DNA of 14,328 nt from Chloroflexota bacterium (GCA_027625225.1 JAQBWG010000021.1:1-14328); one strand, 5' to 3'. Positions 1-6,787 are shown, counted from the first letter of the stretch. Translations and numbers: made by a program. The notes: generated by a model not told the origin, from the letters alone.

Positions 1-24
1 TTTTGGTTTTCTTAGTAAACTCTC

Positions 25-672
25 CTACCTCTCAGACAAATCCTCGAATACCTGTGTCCACTCGTCCACACTGCCGCTTCCATACCCGGCTCTATAGGTG
101 ATGATGCCATCACTGCCGAACGCAATCTTTGTTGACTGCACCCTCACATTGAGTTCCGCGAGCAATCCCCGCCCCGCCGTCGCCATGGACCACGTGTATT
201 CTTGCTGTGCCCGATACGAATCCAATTCTTCGATACTTTCGGTAGGGTCAATGCTTACCGCGTAGAAAGCTACCGAATCCTGGTATTCGGGATACACATC
301 CTTCAGGCGCCGCAACTCGGCGCGACAGGTTGGTCACCATGTCGCCATGAAGAACAGGAACACGGGTTTGCCGTCTGCCAGCAACTGAGACGTTGTAACG
401 CTTCCTCCATCGGAAAGATTCAACACAAACTCCGGCACGTGTTCACCGACGGTGTTCCCTACCTTTGCCGTCACGACGGGCTCGTCCATAACGCCAGCGT
501 CTTCCGGAGATATCGTCACATCGGCCATACCCTGCTCAACAGTAGATGAAGTAGGTACTGAGACAGACGTTCCCGCATCGCCTGCACACGCCGCAGCCAA
601 AATGGCAACAAACATCACTCCCGTCCAGAGCAGTCCCCAATGTTTTAGGTTTTTTCGCATAGCATCTCTCAT
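25..672 (-). CDS. Putative selenocysteine-containing TlpA-like redoxin lipoprotein (UGA read-through)
   Basis: Two adjacent open frames (672 to 337, and 333 down to the TAG at 25-27) are in the same frame, separated by one TGA at 334-336. Read through, they give 215 residues with the TGA at residue 113. Around it the protein reads FFMATW-U-PTCRAEL, the TlpA/ResA active site with U replacing the first Cys of CPTC. The N-terminus has a hydrophobic segment ending LAAAC, a near-lipobox, so a membrane-anchored extracytoplasmic lipoprotein is likely. The C-terminal part has the rest of a thioredoxin fold (FYAVSID, then KIAFGSDGIITYRAGYG). The usual cis-Pro loop appears as V-Q-S-T-K, so the cis-Pro is not obvious. 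A second in-frame ATG at 658-660 is an alternative start with GAGAG just upstream. The role would be thiol-disulfide exchange or peroxide-linked reduction. The alternatives are a Cys-to-stop pseudogene or a base-call error. Both are less likely because the only stop sits on the catalytic Cys, the downstream half is intact, and a SECIS-like hairpin follows. Confidence 0.72.
300..329 (-). promoter_or_regulatory. Candidate bacterial SECIS hairpin after the in-frame UGA
   Basis: On the mRNA the bases just after UGA fold into a GC-rich hairpin. GCGCC (323-319) pairs with GGCGC (311-307), and a sixth G-C pair can close it to leave the 5-nt loop AGUUG. A lower CCU/AGG helix (327-329 with 300-302) is separated by an internal loop. 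The apical loop begins about 16-17 nt after the UGA and has G within its first two bases. This matches the known bacterial SECIS layout, in which SelB binds a short hairpin immediately 3' of the UGA (E. coli fdhF has a similar spacing and an AGGUCU loop). The fold was done by eye. Confidence 0.6.
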
Positions 673-680
673 CCCTGTAC

Positions 681-700
681 TGTTCCTACCTTAAGGAACA
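681..700. repeat. 7-6-7 inverted repeat upstream of the redoxin gene
   Basis: TGTTCCT (681-687) and AGGAACA (694-700) are perfect inverted arms around a 6-nt spacer. The element lies 8 nt upstream of the minus-strand redoxin start, in the 115-nt region between the divergent redoxin genes. It could be an operator for a dimeric regulator, or an mRNA hairpin that holds purine-rich, SD-like sequence in its arm. No regulator family is recognised. Confidence 0.4.
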
Positions 701-787
701 TCCTCCTCCACAGCAATGTGTTCTGTATATTCTTACGCACGTATCTGACAGAGAGATTTCCATCCTGTACCTGCTCTATGCCGTACA

Positions 788-1459
788 ATGGATTTTGAAG
801 CTATGGCCGAAGAGATACAACCAACTCCACGCAGTGCCTTCGTCACCCGCCGACTGGTTATCGGGACGGTTGTGATTATTATTCTGGCCGCCCTTTTCTC
901 CGTACTCGGTTTTGGCCTGACCAACAACGACCCGGTGACAGGAAACAGTGGCGCCACGCGCGTGGAAAAGCCTGCCTCCGACTTTTCATTCGAAACATTC
1001 GACGGCGGCACTTTCCGGCTCTCCGATCATTTGGGCAAACCGGTTGTGGTCAACTTCTGGGCGTCGTGGTGCCCACCTTGCCGCGACGAAGCACAGGTAC
1101 TGGAGCAGGCCTGGCGTACGTACGGCAGCCAGGATGTGGTGTTCGTAGGAGTGGACATACAAGAAGATGCGACGACCGGCGAGTCGGACGCACGCGCGTT
1201 CCTCGCTCAGTACGGCGTCACCTATCCCAACGGCATGGACGACAACGGCAGCATCACTATTGACTACGGCGTGATTGGGCTACCTGTAACCTTCTTCATT
1301 GACAAGAACGGTGTGGTGGCCAGGCGCTGGGTCGGGGCCATTACCGCTGCCCAATTGGATTTGTCGGTTCAAGCGCTTCTTGCCGGGAAATCAATCTCCG
1401 GCGGCACTGCCGGTGAAAACCTCGACGAATTCTACGAGTTCGGACAACCTAGTCAATAG
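788..1459 (+). CDS. TlpA/ResA-like thiol-disulfide oxidoreductase, membrane-anchored
   Basis: This 223-residue protein has one N-terminal membrane helix (about 22-44, RRLVIGTVVIIILAALF) and a periplasm-facing thioredoxin domain. The active site W94-C95-P-P-C98 sits in VNFWASWCPPC, and the cis-Pro is P166 in GLPVTFFID, so the redox centre is complete. VVFVGVDIQED is the usual TlpA strand. The family (TlpA, ResA, CcmG) reduces disulfides, often for cytochrome c maturation, but no cytochrome genes are visible nearby. The start is uncertain. Neither ATG 788 nor ATG 803 has a clear Shine-Dalgarno, and a TACAAT hexamer at 784-789 overlaps the first ATG; if that is a -10 box, 803 is the real start. 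The gene is divergent from a paralogue whose first catalytic Cys is a UGA, and the ABM gene follows 20 nt downstream, so those two may be co-transcribed. Confidence 0.9.
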   Translation: MDFEAMAEEIQPTPRSAFVTRRLVIGTVVIIILAALFSVLGFGLTNNDPVTGNSGATRVEKPASDFSFETFDGGTFRLSDHLGKPVVVNFWASWCPPCRDEAQVLEQAWRTYGSQDVVFVGVDIQEDATTGESDARAFLAQYGVTYPNGMDDNGSITIDYGVIGLPVTFFIDKNGVVARRWVGAITAAQLDLSVQALLAGKSISGGTAGENLDEFYEFGQPSQ

Positions 1460-1479
1460 TCTGCGATCGGAGTCAATAA

Positions 1480-1797
1480 ATGTACGCCATACTCGCACCC
1501 GTCCGCCTTAAGTCTGGCGTCCGCGACAGCTTCGTCAGCCAGTTAGGAGACCACGCCCGGCGTTCGCTGGCCGAAGAGCCGGACTGCCTACGATTCGACG
1601 TGATTCAGGACGCCAACGACCGCGACACCGTCTGGTTCTACGAGGTGTACACCTCTGCCGAAGCGTTCGCCGAGCACCAGAAAACCGACCACTACGTCGA
1701 ATGGATAAAGATTGCCATGACTCTGATTGCTGAGTTTCCCTCGTATGGGTTTGAGGGCGGCTCAACCATCTACCCCATCGACAAAGAGTGGTCATAA
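1480..1797 (+). CDS. Antibiotic biosynthesis monooxygenase (ABM) domain protein, YgiN-like
   Basis: The product has 105 residues, the usual size of a single-domain ABM protein (dimeric alpha-beta barrel). Family hallmarks are EPDCLRFDVIQD (central strand with the GCL/DCL turn), WFYEVYTSAEAFAEHQKTDHY (the F-YE-Y strand, then the EA-x3-H-x2-T-H helix) and the following amphipathic helix. Members include quinol monooxygenase YgiN and LsrG, which work without a cofactor; many others are uncharacterised. The ATG at 1480 is preceded by CGGAG (1468-1472) at 7-nt spacing. It lies 20 nt behind the TlpA-like gene, which suggests one transcript and a possible redox or quinone-stress role (inference). 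The substrate is unknown. Confidence 0.82.
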   Translation: MYAILAPVRLKSGVRDSFVSQLGDHARRSLAEEPDCLRFDVIQDANDRDTVWFYEVYTSAEAFAEHQKTDHYVEWIKIAMTLIAEFPSYGFEGGSTIYPIDKEWS

Positions 1798-1844
1798 GGG
1801 TCCGTATTCGAGTTGCCCGCCAGTGCTAGACTAAGGTCACAGCC

Positions 1845-2051
1845 ATGAAAGACCTGCCCAAGATATATCCAATCTCATTGCTGGTGATAATCATCTTCAT
1901 CGTTTTTGTCGCCGCATATGCGGTGTCGGAGCAGGCTATTTCCGGCGTTGAAGCGTCGGGCAGTAGCATTGAATCGTCTCCAACGCAGGCTGAAGACACC
2001 GGGTTTGCCTTCCATCAACGCGCCGCTATCTGGGTTTGTCCACTTCACTGA
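1845..2051 (+). CDS. Small single-pass membrane protein, unknown
   Basis: I do not recognise this 68-residue ORF. It opens with a short polar stretch, has a strongly hydrophobic helix at about residues 10-27 (ISLLVIIIFIVFVAAYAV), then a Ser/Glu-rich tail. AAGG (1833-1836) lies 8 nt before the ATG, and TGCTAGACT (1824-1832) resembles a weak extended -10, which gives modest support for expression. The tail (FAFHQRAAIWVCPLH) looks uneven, so this could also be the 5' remnant of a larger exported protein or a chance ORF. Without it, 1798-2090 contains no gene. Its TGA stop overlaps the putative promoter of the next gene. Confidence 0.35.
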   Translation: MKDLPKIYPISLLVIIIFIVFVAAYAVSEQAISGVEASGSSIESSPTQAEDTGFAFHQRAAIWVCPLH

Positions 2052-2057
2052 TACAAT
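2049..2057 (+). promoter_or_regulatory. Extended -10 promoter for the SDR gene
   Basis: TGATACAAT matches the extended -10 pattern TGnTATAAT with one mismatch. Transcription would start near 2064, giving a leader of about 27 nt before the ATG at 2091, with GAGG at 2081-2084 as ribosome site. No convincing -35 is visible, as expected for extended -10 promoters. An almost identical box lies upstream of the DegT-family gene. Confidence 0.4.
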
Positions 2058-2090
2058 CCCACACGTTCTAACACTCCACCGAGGCTGTTT

Positions 2091-2849
2091 ATGACTACTG
2101 AAAAACGTTTTGAAGACCAGGTCGCCATCGTCACCGGCGCGGGCACCGGTATCGGCTACGGTATCGCCAAACGCCTCGGCTCCGAGGGCGCACGCATCGT
2201 TGTCGTGGACTACGACACCAAAGTCGGCGAACAGTCGGCGTCCGAATTGCGTGCGCGCGGCATCGAATCGCGGTTCGTGGCGGGCGATGTGGGCGAAGAA
2301 GCGACTGCCGAACAGGCCGTTGCCGAAGCGATAAACACCTGGGGACGGCTGGACATCCTGGTGAACAACGCCGGACTCGGCGGCGACACGGGCAACATTT
2401 GGGAGCTTCCCATCGAGGAGATGGACCGCATCTATCGCACCAATCTGCGCGGTGTATATCTGTTCTGTCAAAAGGCCATCCCTCCCATGCTCGAACGCGA
2501 CTACGGGCGTATCGTCAACATCGGCTCCATCGCCGGTAAAGAGGGCAATCCGCGCATGGTGCCCTACTCCGTCACCAAAGCCGGTGTACTGGCGCTCACC
2601 AAGTCGGTGGGCAAGGAACTGGCCAAAACCGGCATCCGAGTCAACTGCGTCGCCCCCGCACTCATCCAGACCAAAATTCACGACCAGTTCACCCCCGAGC
2701 AGGTGCAATATCTAACCGACCGCATCCCCATGGGTAGACTGGGCGACATCGCTGAGGTCGCCGCCATGGTTGCCTGGCTGGCGTCCTCCGAATGCTCCTT
2801 CAGTACAGGTGCGGTGTTCGACATTTCCGGCGGACGCGCCACCTACTAG
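2091..2849 (+). CDS. SDR-family NAD(P)-dependent oxidoreductase
   Basis: This is a classical short-chain dehydrogenase of 252 residues, the standard length. The nucleotide motif TGAGTGIG is at 15-22 and NNAG at 92-95. The catalytic residues are N118, S146 (IGSIAG), Y159 and K163 (PYSVTK). D40 at the end of strand beta-2 (VVVDYD) favours NAD(H) over NADP(H). The C-terminus SGGRATY is common in SDRs that act on sugar acids and related hydroxy/keto substrates, but 3-oxoacyl-ACP reductase-like activity cannot be excluded. It oxidises a secondary alcohol or reduces the ketone in the cytosol. GAGG (2081-2084) sits 6 nt before the ATG. It is followed after 113 nt by the cysteine synthase-like gene on the same strand. 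A DHDPS-family lyase lies 4 kb downstream, a pairing seen in sugar-acid catabolism (weak inference). Confidence 0.9.
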   Translation: MTTEKRFEDQVAIVTGAGTGIGYGIAKRLGSEGARIVVVDYDTKVGEQSASELRARGIESRFVAGDVGEEATAEQAVAEAINTWGRLDILVNNAGLGGDTGNIWELPIEEMDRIYRTNLRGVYLFCQKAIPPMLERDYGRIVNIGSIAGKEGNPRMVPYSVTKAGVLALTKSVGKELAKTGIRVNCVAPALIQTKIHDQFTPEQVQYLTDRIPMGRLGDIAEVAAMVAWLASSECSFSTGAVFDISGGRATY

Positions 2850-2962
2850 TTCCATATCTGGGCATATCTACGCCTATGCCGTACCATATAGGTTGAACCT
2901 CGACGCTATGAGGACGCTCTAATATACAAAGACGTATCGGTAATAATGCGGAGAAGCAGCTC

Positions 2963-3898
2963 GTGCCACAGTCCAAAGAATTCTTAGAACTCGCCGCCCA
3001 ATACCCTGGCCTGCAAGCCATCGGCAACACCCGGCTGGTGCGCCTCGACCTGGGGCTGGACATCGGCGAGGCGGAGATTTACGCCAAGCTGGAAAACCTA
3101 AATCCCGGCGGCTCCATCAAAGACCGCCCGGTGCTCCGTATGCTTCTCGAAGCCAGACTTGCGGGCGACCTGACCGACGGCAAGACTGTGCTCGACTCCA
3201 CGTCCGGCAACGCGGGCATCGCCTACGCCATGATTGGCGCAACCATCGGCGCGAAAGTCGAGCTGGTCATGCCCGGCAACGCCAGTACCGAACGCAAGCA
3301 GCGCATCGAGGCCCACGGCGCCAACGCCGTCCTCACCGACCCGCTACTGGGCTACGACGAGGCCATGCGCGAAGTACGTCGCCGATTCGAGGCGAATCCC
3401 GACAAGTACTTCTTCTCCGACCAGTACTCCAACGACAACAACTGGAAAGCCCACTACGACACCACCGCCGCTGAAATCCTCCAACAGGCGCCCGACCTCA
3501 CTCACTTCGTCGCGGGCATCGGCACTGGCGGCACCATCACCGGCACTGGCCGGAGGCTTAAGCAACAAGACAAAAACATCCGCATCGCCTGCATCACACC
3601 CGGTGACTGGCGCGGCATTGAGGGCCTGAAGCCGCTGGACGAAGGCCACATCGTTCCCAAGATATTCGACCCGGCCGTTGTGAACGAATACGTGAGCGTG
3701 GACGTTGACGAGGCTTACAAACTCTGCCGTCTACTGGCCTCCAAGGGCTTCTTCGTCGGTCAGTCCTCCGGCGCGTACGTTCTCGGGGCGTACACCATTG
3801 CCAAAAGAGAACGCAAAGGAAAGTTCGTCACTATCTTCAACGACCTCGGCGAACGCTATTTCAGCACCGGCATGTGGGCCAGGTCCGTCCGTAGCTAA
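2963..3898 (+). CDS. Cysteine synthase / cystathionine beta-synthase family PLP enzyme
   Basis: Fold-type II PLP protein of 311 residues, the size of CysK/CysM. K53 in NPGGSIKDRP is the Schiff-base lysine. TSGNAG (80-85) is the substrate-binding loop (TSGNTG in most CysK). GTGGT (187-191) binds the PLP phosphate and SSGA (268-271) contacts the pyridine nitrogen. The C-terminus GERYFST is typical. The family joins O-acetylserine (or a related activated serine) with sulfide or another nucleophile, and some members act in diamino-acid or sulfur-carrier pathways. The start is GTG at 2963, chosen because GGAGAA (2950-2955) lies 7 nt upstream and the conserved family N-terminus follows. The partner substrate is not readable from sequence. 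No serine acetyltransferase (CysE) is in the window, so a housekeeping role is not proven. Confidence 0.9.
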   Translation: MPQSKEFLELAAQYPGLQAIGNTRLVRLDLGLDIGEAEIYAKLENLNPGGSIKDRPVLRMLLEARLAGDLTDGKTVLDSTSGNAGIAYAMIGATIGAKVELVMPGNASTERKQRIEAHGANAVLTDPLLGYDEAMREVRRRFEANPDKYFFSDQYSNDNNWKAHYDTTAAEILQQAPDLTHFVAGIGTGGTITGTGRRLKQQDKNIRIACITPGDWRGIEGLKPLDEGHIVPKIFDPAVVNEYVSVDVDEAYKLCRLLASKGFFVGQSSGAYVLGAYTIAKRERKGKFVTIFNDLGERYFSTGMWARSVRS

Positions 3899-3921
3899 AA
3901 AACTAACTTCGTCCCGCGGAG

Positions 3922-3930
3922 TGCTACAAT
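3922..3930 (+). promoter_or_regulatory. Extended -10 promoter for the DegT-family gene
   Basis: TGCTACAAT fits TGnTATAAT with one mismatch and sits 24 nt before the ATG at 3955, so the predicted leader is only about 18 nt. It differs at a single base (the n position) from the box upstream of the SDR gene. No -35 is evident. GAGGA at 3946-3950 serves as ribosome site. Confidence 0.4.
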
Positions 3931-3954
3931 CCTCACCAAGATGGCGAGGATAGC

Positions 3955-5220
3955 ATGATCATTCGACGAAAGTCAGACAGCCTGGCCGTTCACGGCGGCG
4001 CGCCCGTCCGCGACGTCGCCACAAAGCCTTGGCCTGCCTGGCCGCACGTCTCGGAAGAGGAATGGGAGCAGGCCATCGGGCCGGCGTTGAAGGACGTATA
4101 CCTGAGCTCCGTCGAGGCCGACCCCGCCCCAAATAAACCCGGCCCCAAGGCCGGAGCGTTCGCAGACGCCTTCGCCCGATACTGCGGCACACGGTACGGC
4201 ATAATGACTCCCAGCGGCACTACCGCACTCTCGCTCGCCATCCAGGCTGCGCTCGACGCAACGGGCCTTGATGACCGCGGCGAGGTCATTGTCCCCGACT
4301 ACACGTATGTCGCGTCTGCCAGTTCGGTACTCCTTGCCGGCTATTCGGTCGTCTTCGCCGACATACATCCGGAGACCTTCACCCTCGACCCTTATTCCGT
4401 GGAAGCGGCAATCACCGACCGCACCGTCGCTATCCTCCCCGTACACGTCGCTGGACATCCGGCGGACATGGACGCTATCAACCGCATCGCCCGAAAGCAC
4501 GGCCTGAAGGTCATTGAAGACTGCGCTCAGGCGCACGGGGCCGAGGTGAATGGCCACAAAGTCGGGTCATTGGGAGACGCGGGGGCATACAGCTTCCAGG
4601 CAACCAAAAACCTGACCGCCGGAGAGAGCGGCGCAGTGATTACCAACGACCAAGCCATCTTCGAGCGGGTGCAGCGCATCCGCGACATGGGCCGCCAGCC
4701 GGGCGGCAAGCGGTGGGAGTACGCCACGCTGGGCTGGAACTACCGCACGTCCGACTACCTTGCTGCTATCCTGCAGGTACGCCTGAAAAACCTGGACGAA
4801 CAGAGCGCGCACCGCAACGCCAACGCAGCCTTCCTCACCGAACGGCTGCGGGAGATTGAAGGCATCACCCCGCCGCACACCATGCCCTGGGCTACCCGCC
4901 ACGCCTACCATCTGTATGCCATCCTGTACCACGCCCCCGCCTTTGGCGGCCATTCGCGTGATGAGTTTGTAGACGCGCTTCGAGCAGAGGGCATCCCCGT
5001 CGTTGCCGGATACAGCCCCCTATCGCAGACCCAGGCCATGACATCGGTTGCCACCAAACACCCCGGCCGTATCAGAGTCGTCGCCCGCCCGAACCTCGAA
5101 GCCATTGAGGGACAGGCCGTTTGGGTCACCCAGGATATGCTCATGGGAACACGCCAAGACCTCGACGACATCGTCGAAGCTATCGCCAAAGTTAAGCGTT
5201 CCTTCAACGTTGGCATATAG
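3955..5220 (+). CDS. DegT/DnrJ/EryC1/StrS-family PLP aminotransferase
   Basis: The protein has 421 residues. The N-terminus SLAVHGGAPVR and TPSGTTALSLAI (85-96) are family-typical. IEDCAQAHGA (187-196) supplies the Asp (D189) that pairs with the PLP ring nitrogen and Q192, which stacks on it. SFQATKNLTAGESG (213-226) contains the internal-aldimine K218. WNYRTSDYLAAI is the conserved C-terminal motif. Members transfer an amino group to a keto-sugar or keto-cyclitol, usually for cell-surface glycans or natural products; some act as dehydratases, but those replace the Lys with His, which is not the case here. GAGGA ends 4 nt before the ATG. The genes beside it are other PLP enzymes, not glycosyltransferases, so a glycan role is not supported by context. 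The exact substrate is unknown. Confidence 0.88.
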   Translation: MIIRRKSDSLAVHGGAPVRDVATKPWPAWPHVSEEEWEQAIGPALKDVYLSSVEADPAPNKPGPKAGAFADAFARYCGTRYGIMTPSGTTALSLAIQAALDATGLDDRGEVIVPDYTYVASASSVLLAGYSVVFADIHPETFTLDPYSVEAAITDRTVAILPVHVAGHPADMDAINRIARKHGLKVIEDCAQAHGAEVNGHKVGSLGDAGAYSFQATKNLTAGESGAVITNDQAIFERVQRIRDMGRQPGGKRWEYATLGWNYRTSDYLAAILQVRLKNLDEQSAHRNANAAFLTERLREIEGITPPHTMPWATRHAYHLYAILYHAPAFGGHSRDEFVDALRAEGIPVVAGYSPLSQTQAMTSVATKHPGRIRVVARPNLEAIEGQAVWVTQDMLMGTRQDLDDIVEAIAKVKRSFNVGI

Positions 5221-5281
5221 ACACCACCAACGCTGAAACGACAAAGTTCCCAACCCTCTCCGTCCGCCTATCACCCTTTTC

Positions 5282-5309
5282 TTGACGCGACTACGCGGCT
5301 GTCTATAAT
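5282..5309 (+). promoter_or_regulatory. Sigma-70-type promoter for the HemL-like aminotransferase
   Basis: TTGACG (5282-5287) and TATAAT (5304-5309) are 16 nt apart: a 5/6 -35 and a perfect -10. This is the best promoter in the window. Transcription would start near 5316, leaving a leader of about 108 nt before the ATG at 5424. Confidence 0.7.
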
Positions 5310-5332
5310 ACGGGCATGATTTGACGAGTACC

Positions 5333-5402
5333 GTCGCACCAGAACAGACTACACCGCGTATTCGTCCACGAGGAGACCGTCCGATAACTGCATCGGTGCG
5401 GC
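5333..5402 (+). promoter_or_regulatory. Structured 5' leader with two competing helices
   Basis: In the leader of the HemL-like gene, GTCGCACC (5333-5340) can pair with GGTGCGGC-type sequence at 5395-5402 (one G-U). Alternatively CCGAT (5381-5385) pairs with ATCGG (5392-5396) around a 6-nt loop. The two use the same bases at 5395-5396 and cannot coexist. This may be a switch in the leader, just before the AGGAGA ribosome site at 5413-5418. It matches no riboswitch class I know. Confidence 0.25.
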
Positions 5403-5423
5403 TAGTGAGCAAAGGAGAGAGGC

Positions 5424-6764
5424 ATGGGCGTAATAGACAAGAAATATGACCAGATGTTTGGAAAGTCTATCGCGTGGTACGAGCGGGGCAAGACCGCATT
5501 TGCAGGTGGGGTCACCCACCAGTCCCGGTTTACCTCGCCGTTCCCGGTCTACTTCGAACACGCGGAAGGCGCTTTCAAGTACGACGTAGACGGCAACGAA
5601 ATCGTGGACTACGTCATGGGCAACGGCAGTTTGTTGCTGGGCCACAGCCCTAAATCAGTGGTAGATGCCGTAAAAGACCAGATTGGCCGTGGCACACATC
5701 TAGGCGGAGCCACTACCTGGGAGGTCGAATACGCTGAACAGGTAAAAAGGCTCATGCCGAAGCTGGAGCGCATCCGCTTCACCGCCGCTGGCACCGAGTC
5801 TACCCTGCTGGCTATGCGCATCGCGCGTGGCTACACCGGCAAAGAGAAAATCATCAAGTTCAAAGAACACTTCCACGGCTGGCAGGATTACGCCGCTATC
5901 GACTCCGGCCAGGCCCACGGCGGCATTCCCCGCGCTGTACGTGAGACGGTAATCGTCGTGCCGGTCAACTTGAAGCGAGTCGAGCAGGTTCTCCAAACTG
6001 ACAACAGAGTAGCCGCGGTCATCGTTGAATCTAACGGCGCCCACTTCGGCACCTTCCCGTTGCAGAACCCGACATTCCTCCACGATTTGCAGGACCTCTG
6101 CCGAAAGTACGGCGTTCTGTTCATCATGGACGAAGTAATCACTGGCTTTCGTCTTTCCAAGGGAGGCGCCCAGGAGAGATGGGACCTCGACCCCGACATC
6201 ACCACCATGGCGAAAATCATGGCGGGTGGACAGCCCGGGGCGGCGGTCGGAGGCAAAGCTGAAATCATGGAAGTAATGGCCTTCAAGGGCGACCCCGAAT
6301 GGGACAGGGAAAAACGTGTCGCCCAGGGCGGCACTTATAACGCACAGCCCATAACTGCAGCCGCCGGCATCGCCCAGCTCCGTGAAATCGAGAACGGCAA
6401 CGCCATCGAGCTGGCGGATCGCGCAGCCAAACGACTGAAGGACGGCTTCAACGAAGCCTTTATGAAGAACGAGGTCGTCGGCCACGCGCACGGTCTATCA
6501 TCGCTGGTGCAGGTCAACCTCGGGTACGACTGCAACTGCGACCGCGAGCTGTGCACCATGCCGTTTGCGGAGATATACCAGTCCATGCCCGCTGAAAAGA
6601 CCCGTGCGCTACGGCGTGCTGCCCTCGTCAACGGCGCAGACGGCATGGATTGGAACGGCCTCTGCTTCGTCGTCGCCTCGGCTCACACCGACGAAGTCGT
6701 AGACCGCACGGTAGCAGGGTTTAGCCAGGCACTGAAAGACCTGCGTACGGATGGATACGTCTAA
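5424..6764 (+). CDS. Class III aminotransferase, glutamate-1-semialdehyde aminomutase-like
   Basis: This 446-residue protein aligns by eye with HemL: GGV (28-30), YDVDGNEIVDYV, LLGHSP, then AGTESTLLAMRIARGYTGKEKIIKF (phosphate-binding region, 122-146), the FHGW turn, MDEVITGFR with D236 for the PLP nitrogen, and K264 in MAKIMAGGQPG as the Schiff-base lysine. HemL makes 5-aminolevulinate for tetrapyrroles, but many paralogues are ordinary transaminases. This one departs from HemL around residues 31-40 and in the C-terminal third, which carries an unusual Cys cluster (C370, C372, C377 in DCNCDRELC). No haem genes are nearby, so the symbol hemL is not justified. AGGAGA sits 5 nt before the ATG. 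A strong promoter upstream and a terminator directly after it make the gene a likely single transcription unit. Confidence 0.88.
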   Translation: MGVIDKKYDQMFGKSIAWYERGKTAFAGGVTHQSRFTSPFPVYFEHAEGAFKYDVDGNEIVDYVMGNGSLLLGHSPKSVVDAVKDQIGRGTHLGGATTWEVEYAEQVKRLMPKLERIRFTAAGTESTLLAMRIARGYTGKEKIIKFKEHFHGWQDYAAIDSGQAHGGIPRAVRETVIVVPVNLKRVEQVLQTDNRVAAVIVESNGAHFGTFPLQNPTFLHDLQDLCRKYGVLFIMDEVITGFRLSKGGAQERWDLDPDITTMAKIMAGGQPGAAVGGKAEIMEVMAFKGDPEWDREKRVAQGGTYNAQPITAAAGIAQLREIENGNAIELADRAAKRLKDGFNEAFMKNEVVGHAHGLSSLVQVNLGYDCNCDRELCTMPFAEIYQSMPAEKTRALRRAALVNGADGMDWNGLCFVVASAHTDEVVDRTVAGFSQALKDLRTDGYV

Positions 6765-6787
6765 ACGCCTCAAACTCGCTAGGTTTA

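Noticed and set aside
334..336. Simple pseudogene reading of the minus-strand redoxin
   Set aside because: Not fully excluded, but there is no frameshift or second stop, the stop falls on the catalytic Cys, and a SECIS-like hairpin follows.
1875..2708. 277-codon antisense frame over the SDR gene and the small ORF
   Set aside because: No recognisable motif, and the plus strand carries all SDR catalytic residues, so this is a shadow frame.
2049..2849. A second UGA recoding event joining the 68-residue ORF to the SDR gene, which is in the same frame
   Set aside because: The UGA is not at a Cys-type site, the 13 intervening codons look non-coding, the SDR has its own ribosome site and normal length, and the UGA overlaps a likely -10 box.
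2861..2880. GGCATA/TATGCC hairpin after the SDR gene as terminator
   Set aside because: There is only a 6-bp stem with an 8-nt loop and no T-run after it.
5424..6764. Calling this gene hemL
   Set aside because: It has the family core but departs from HemL in substrate regions, and no tetrapyrrole genes lie nearby.
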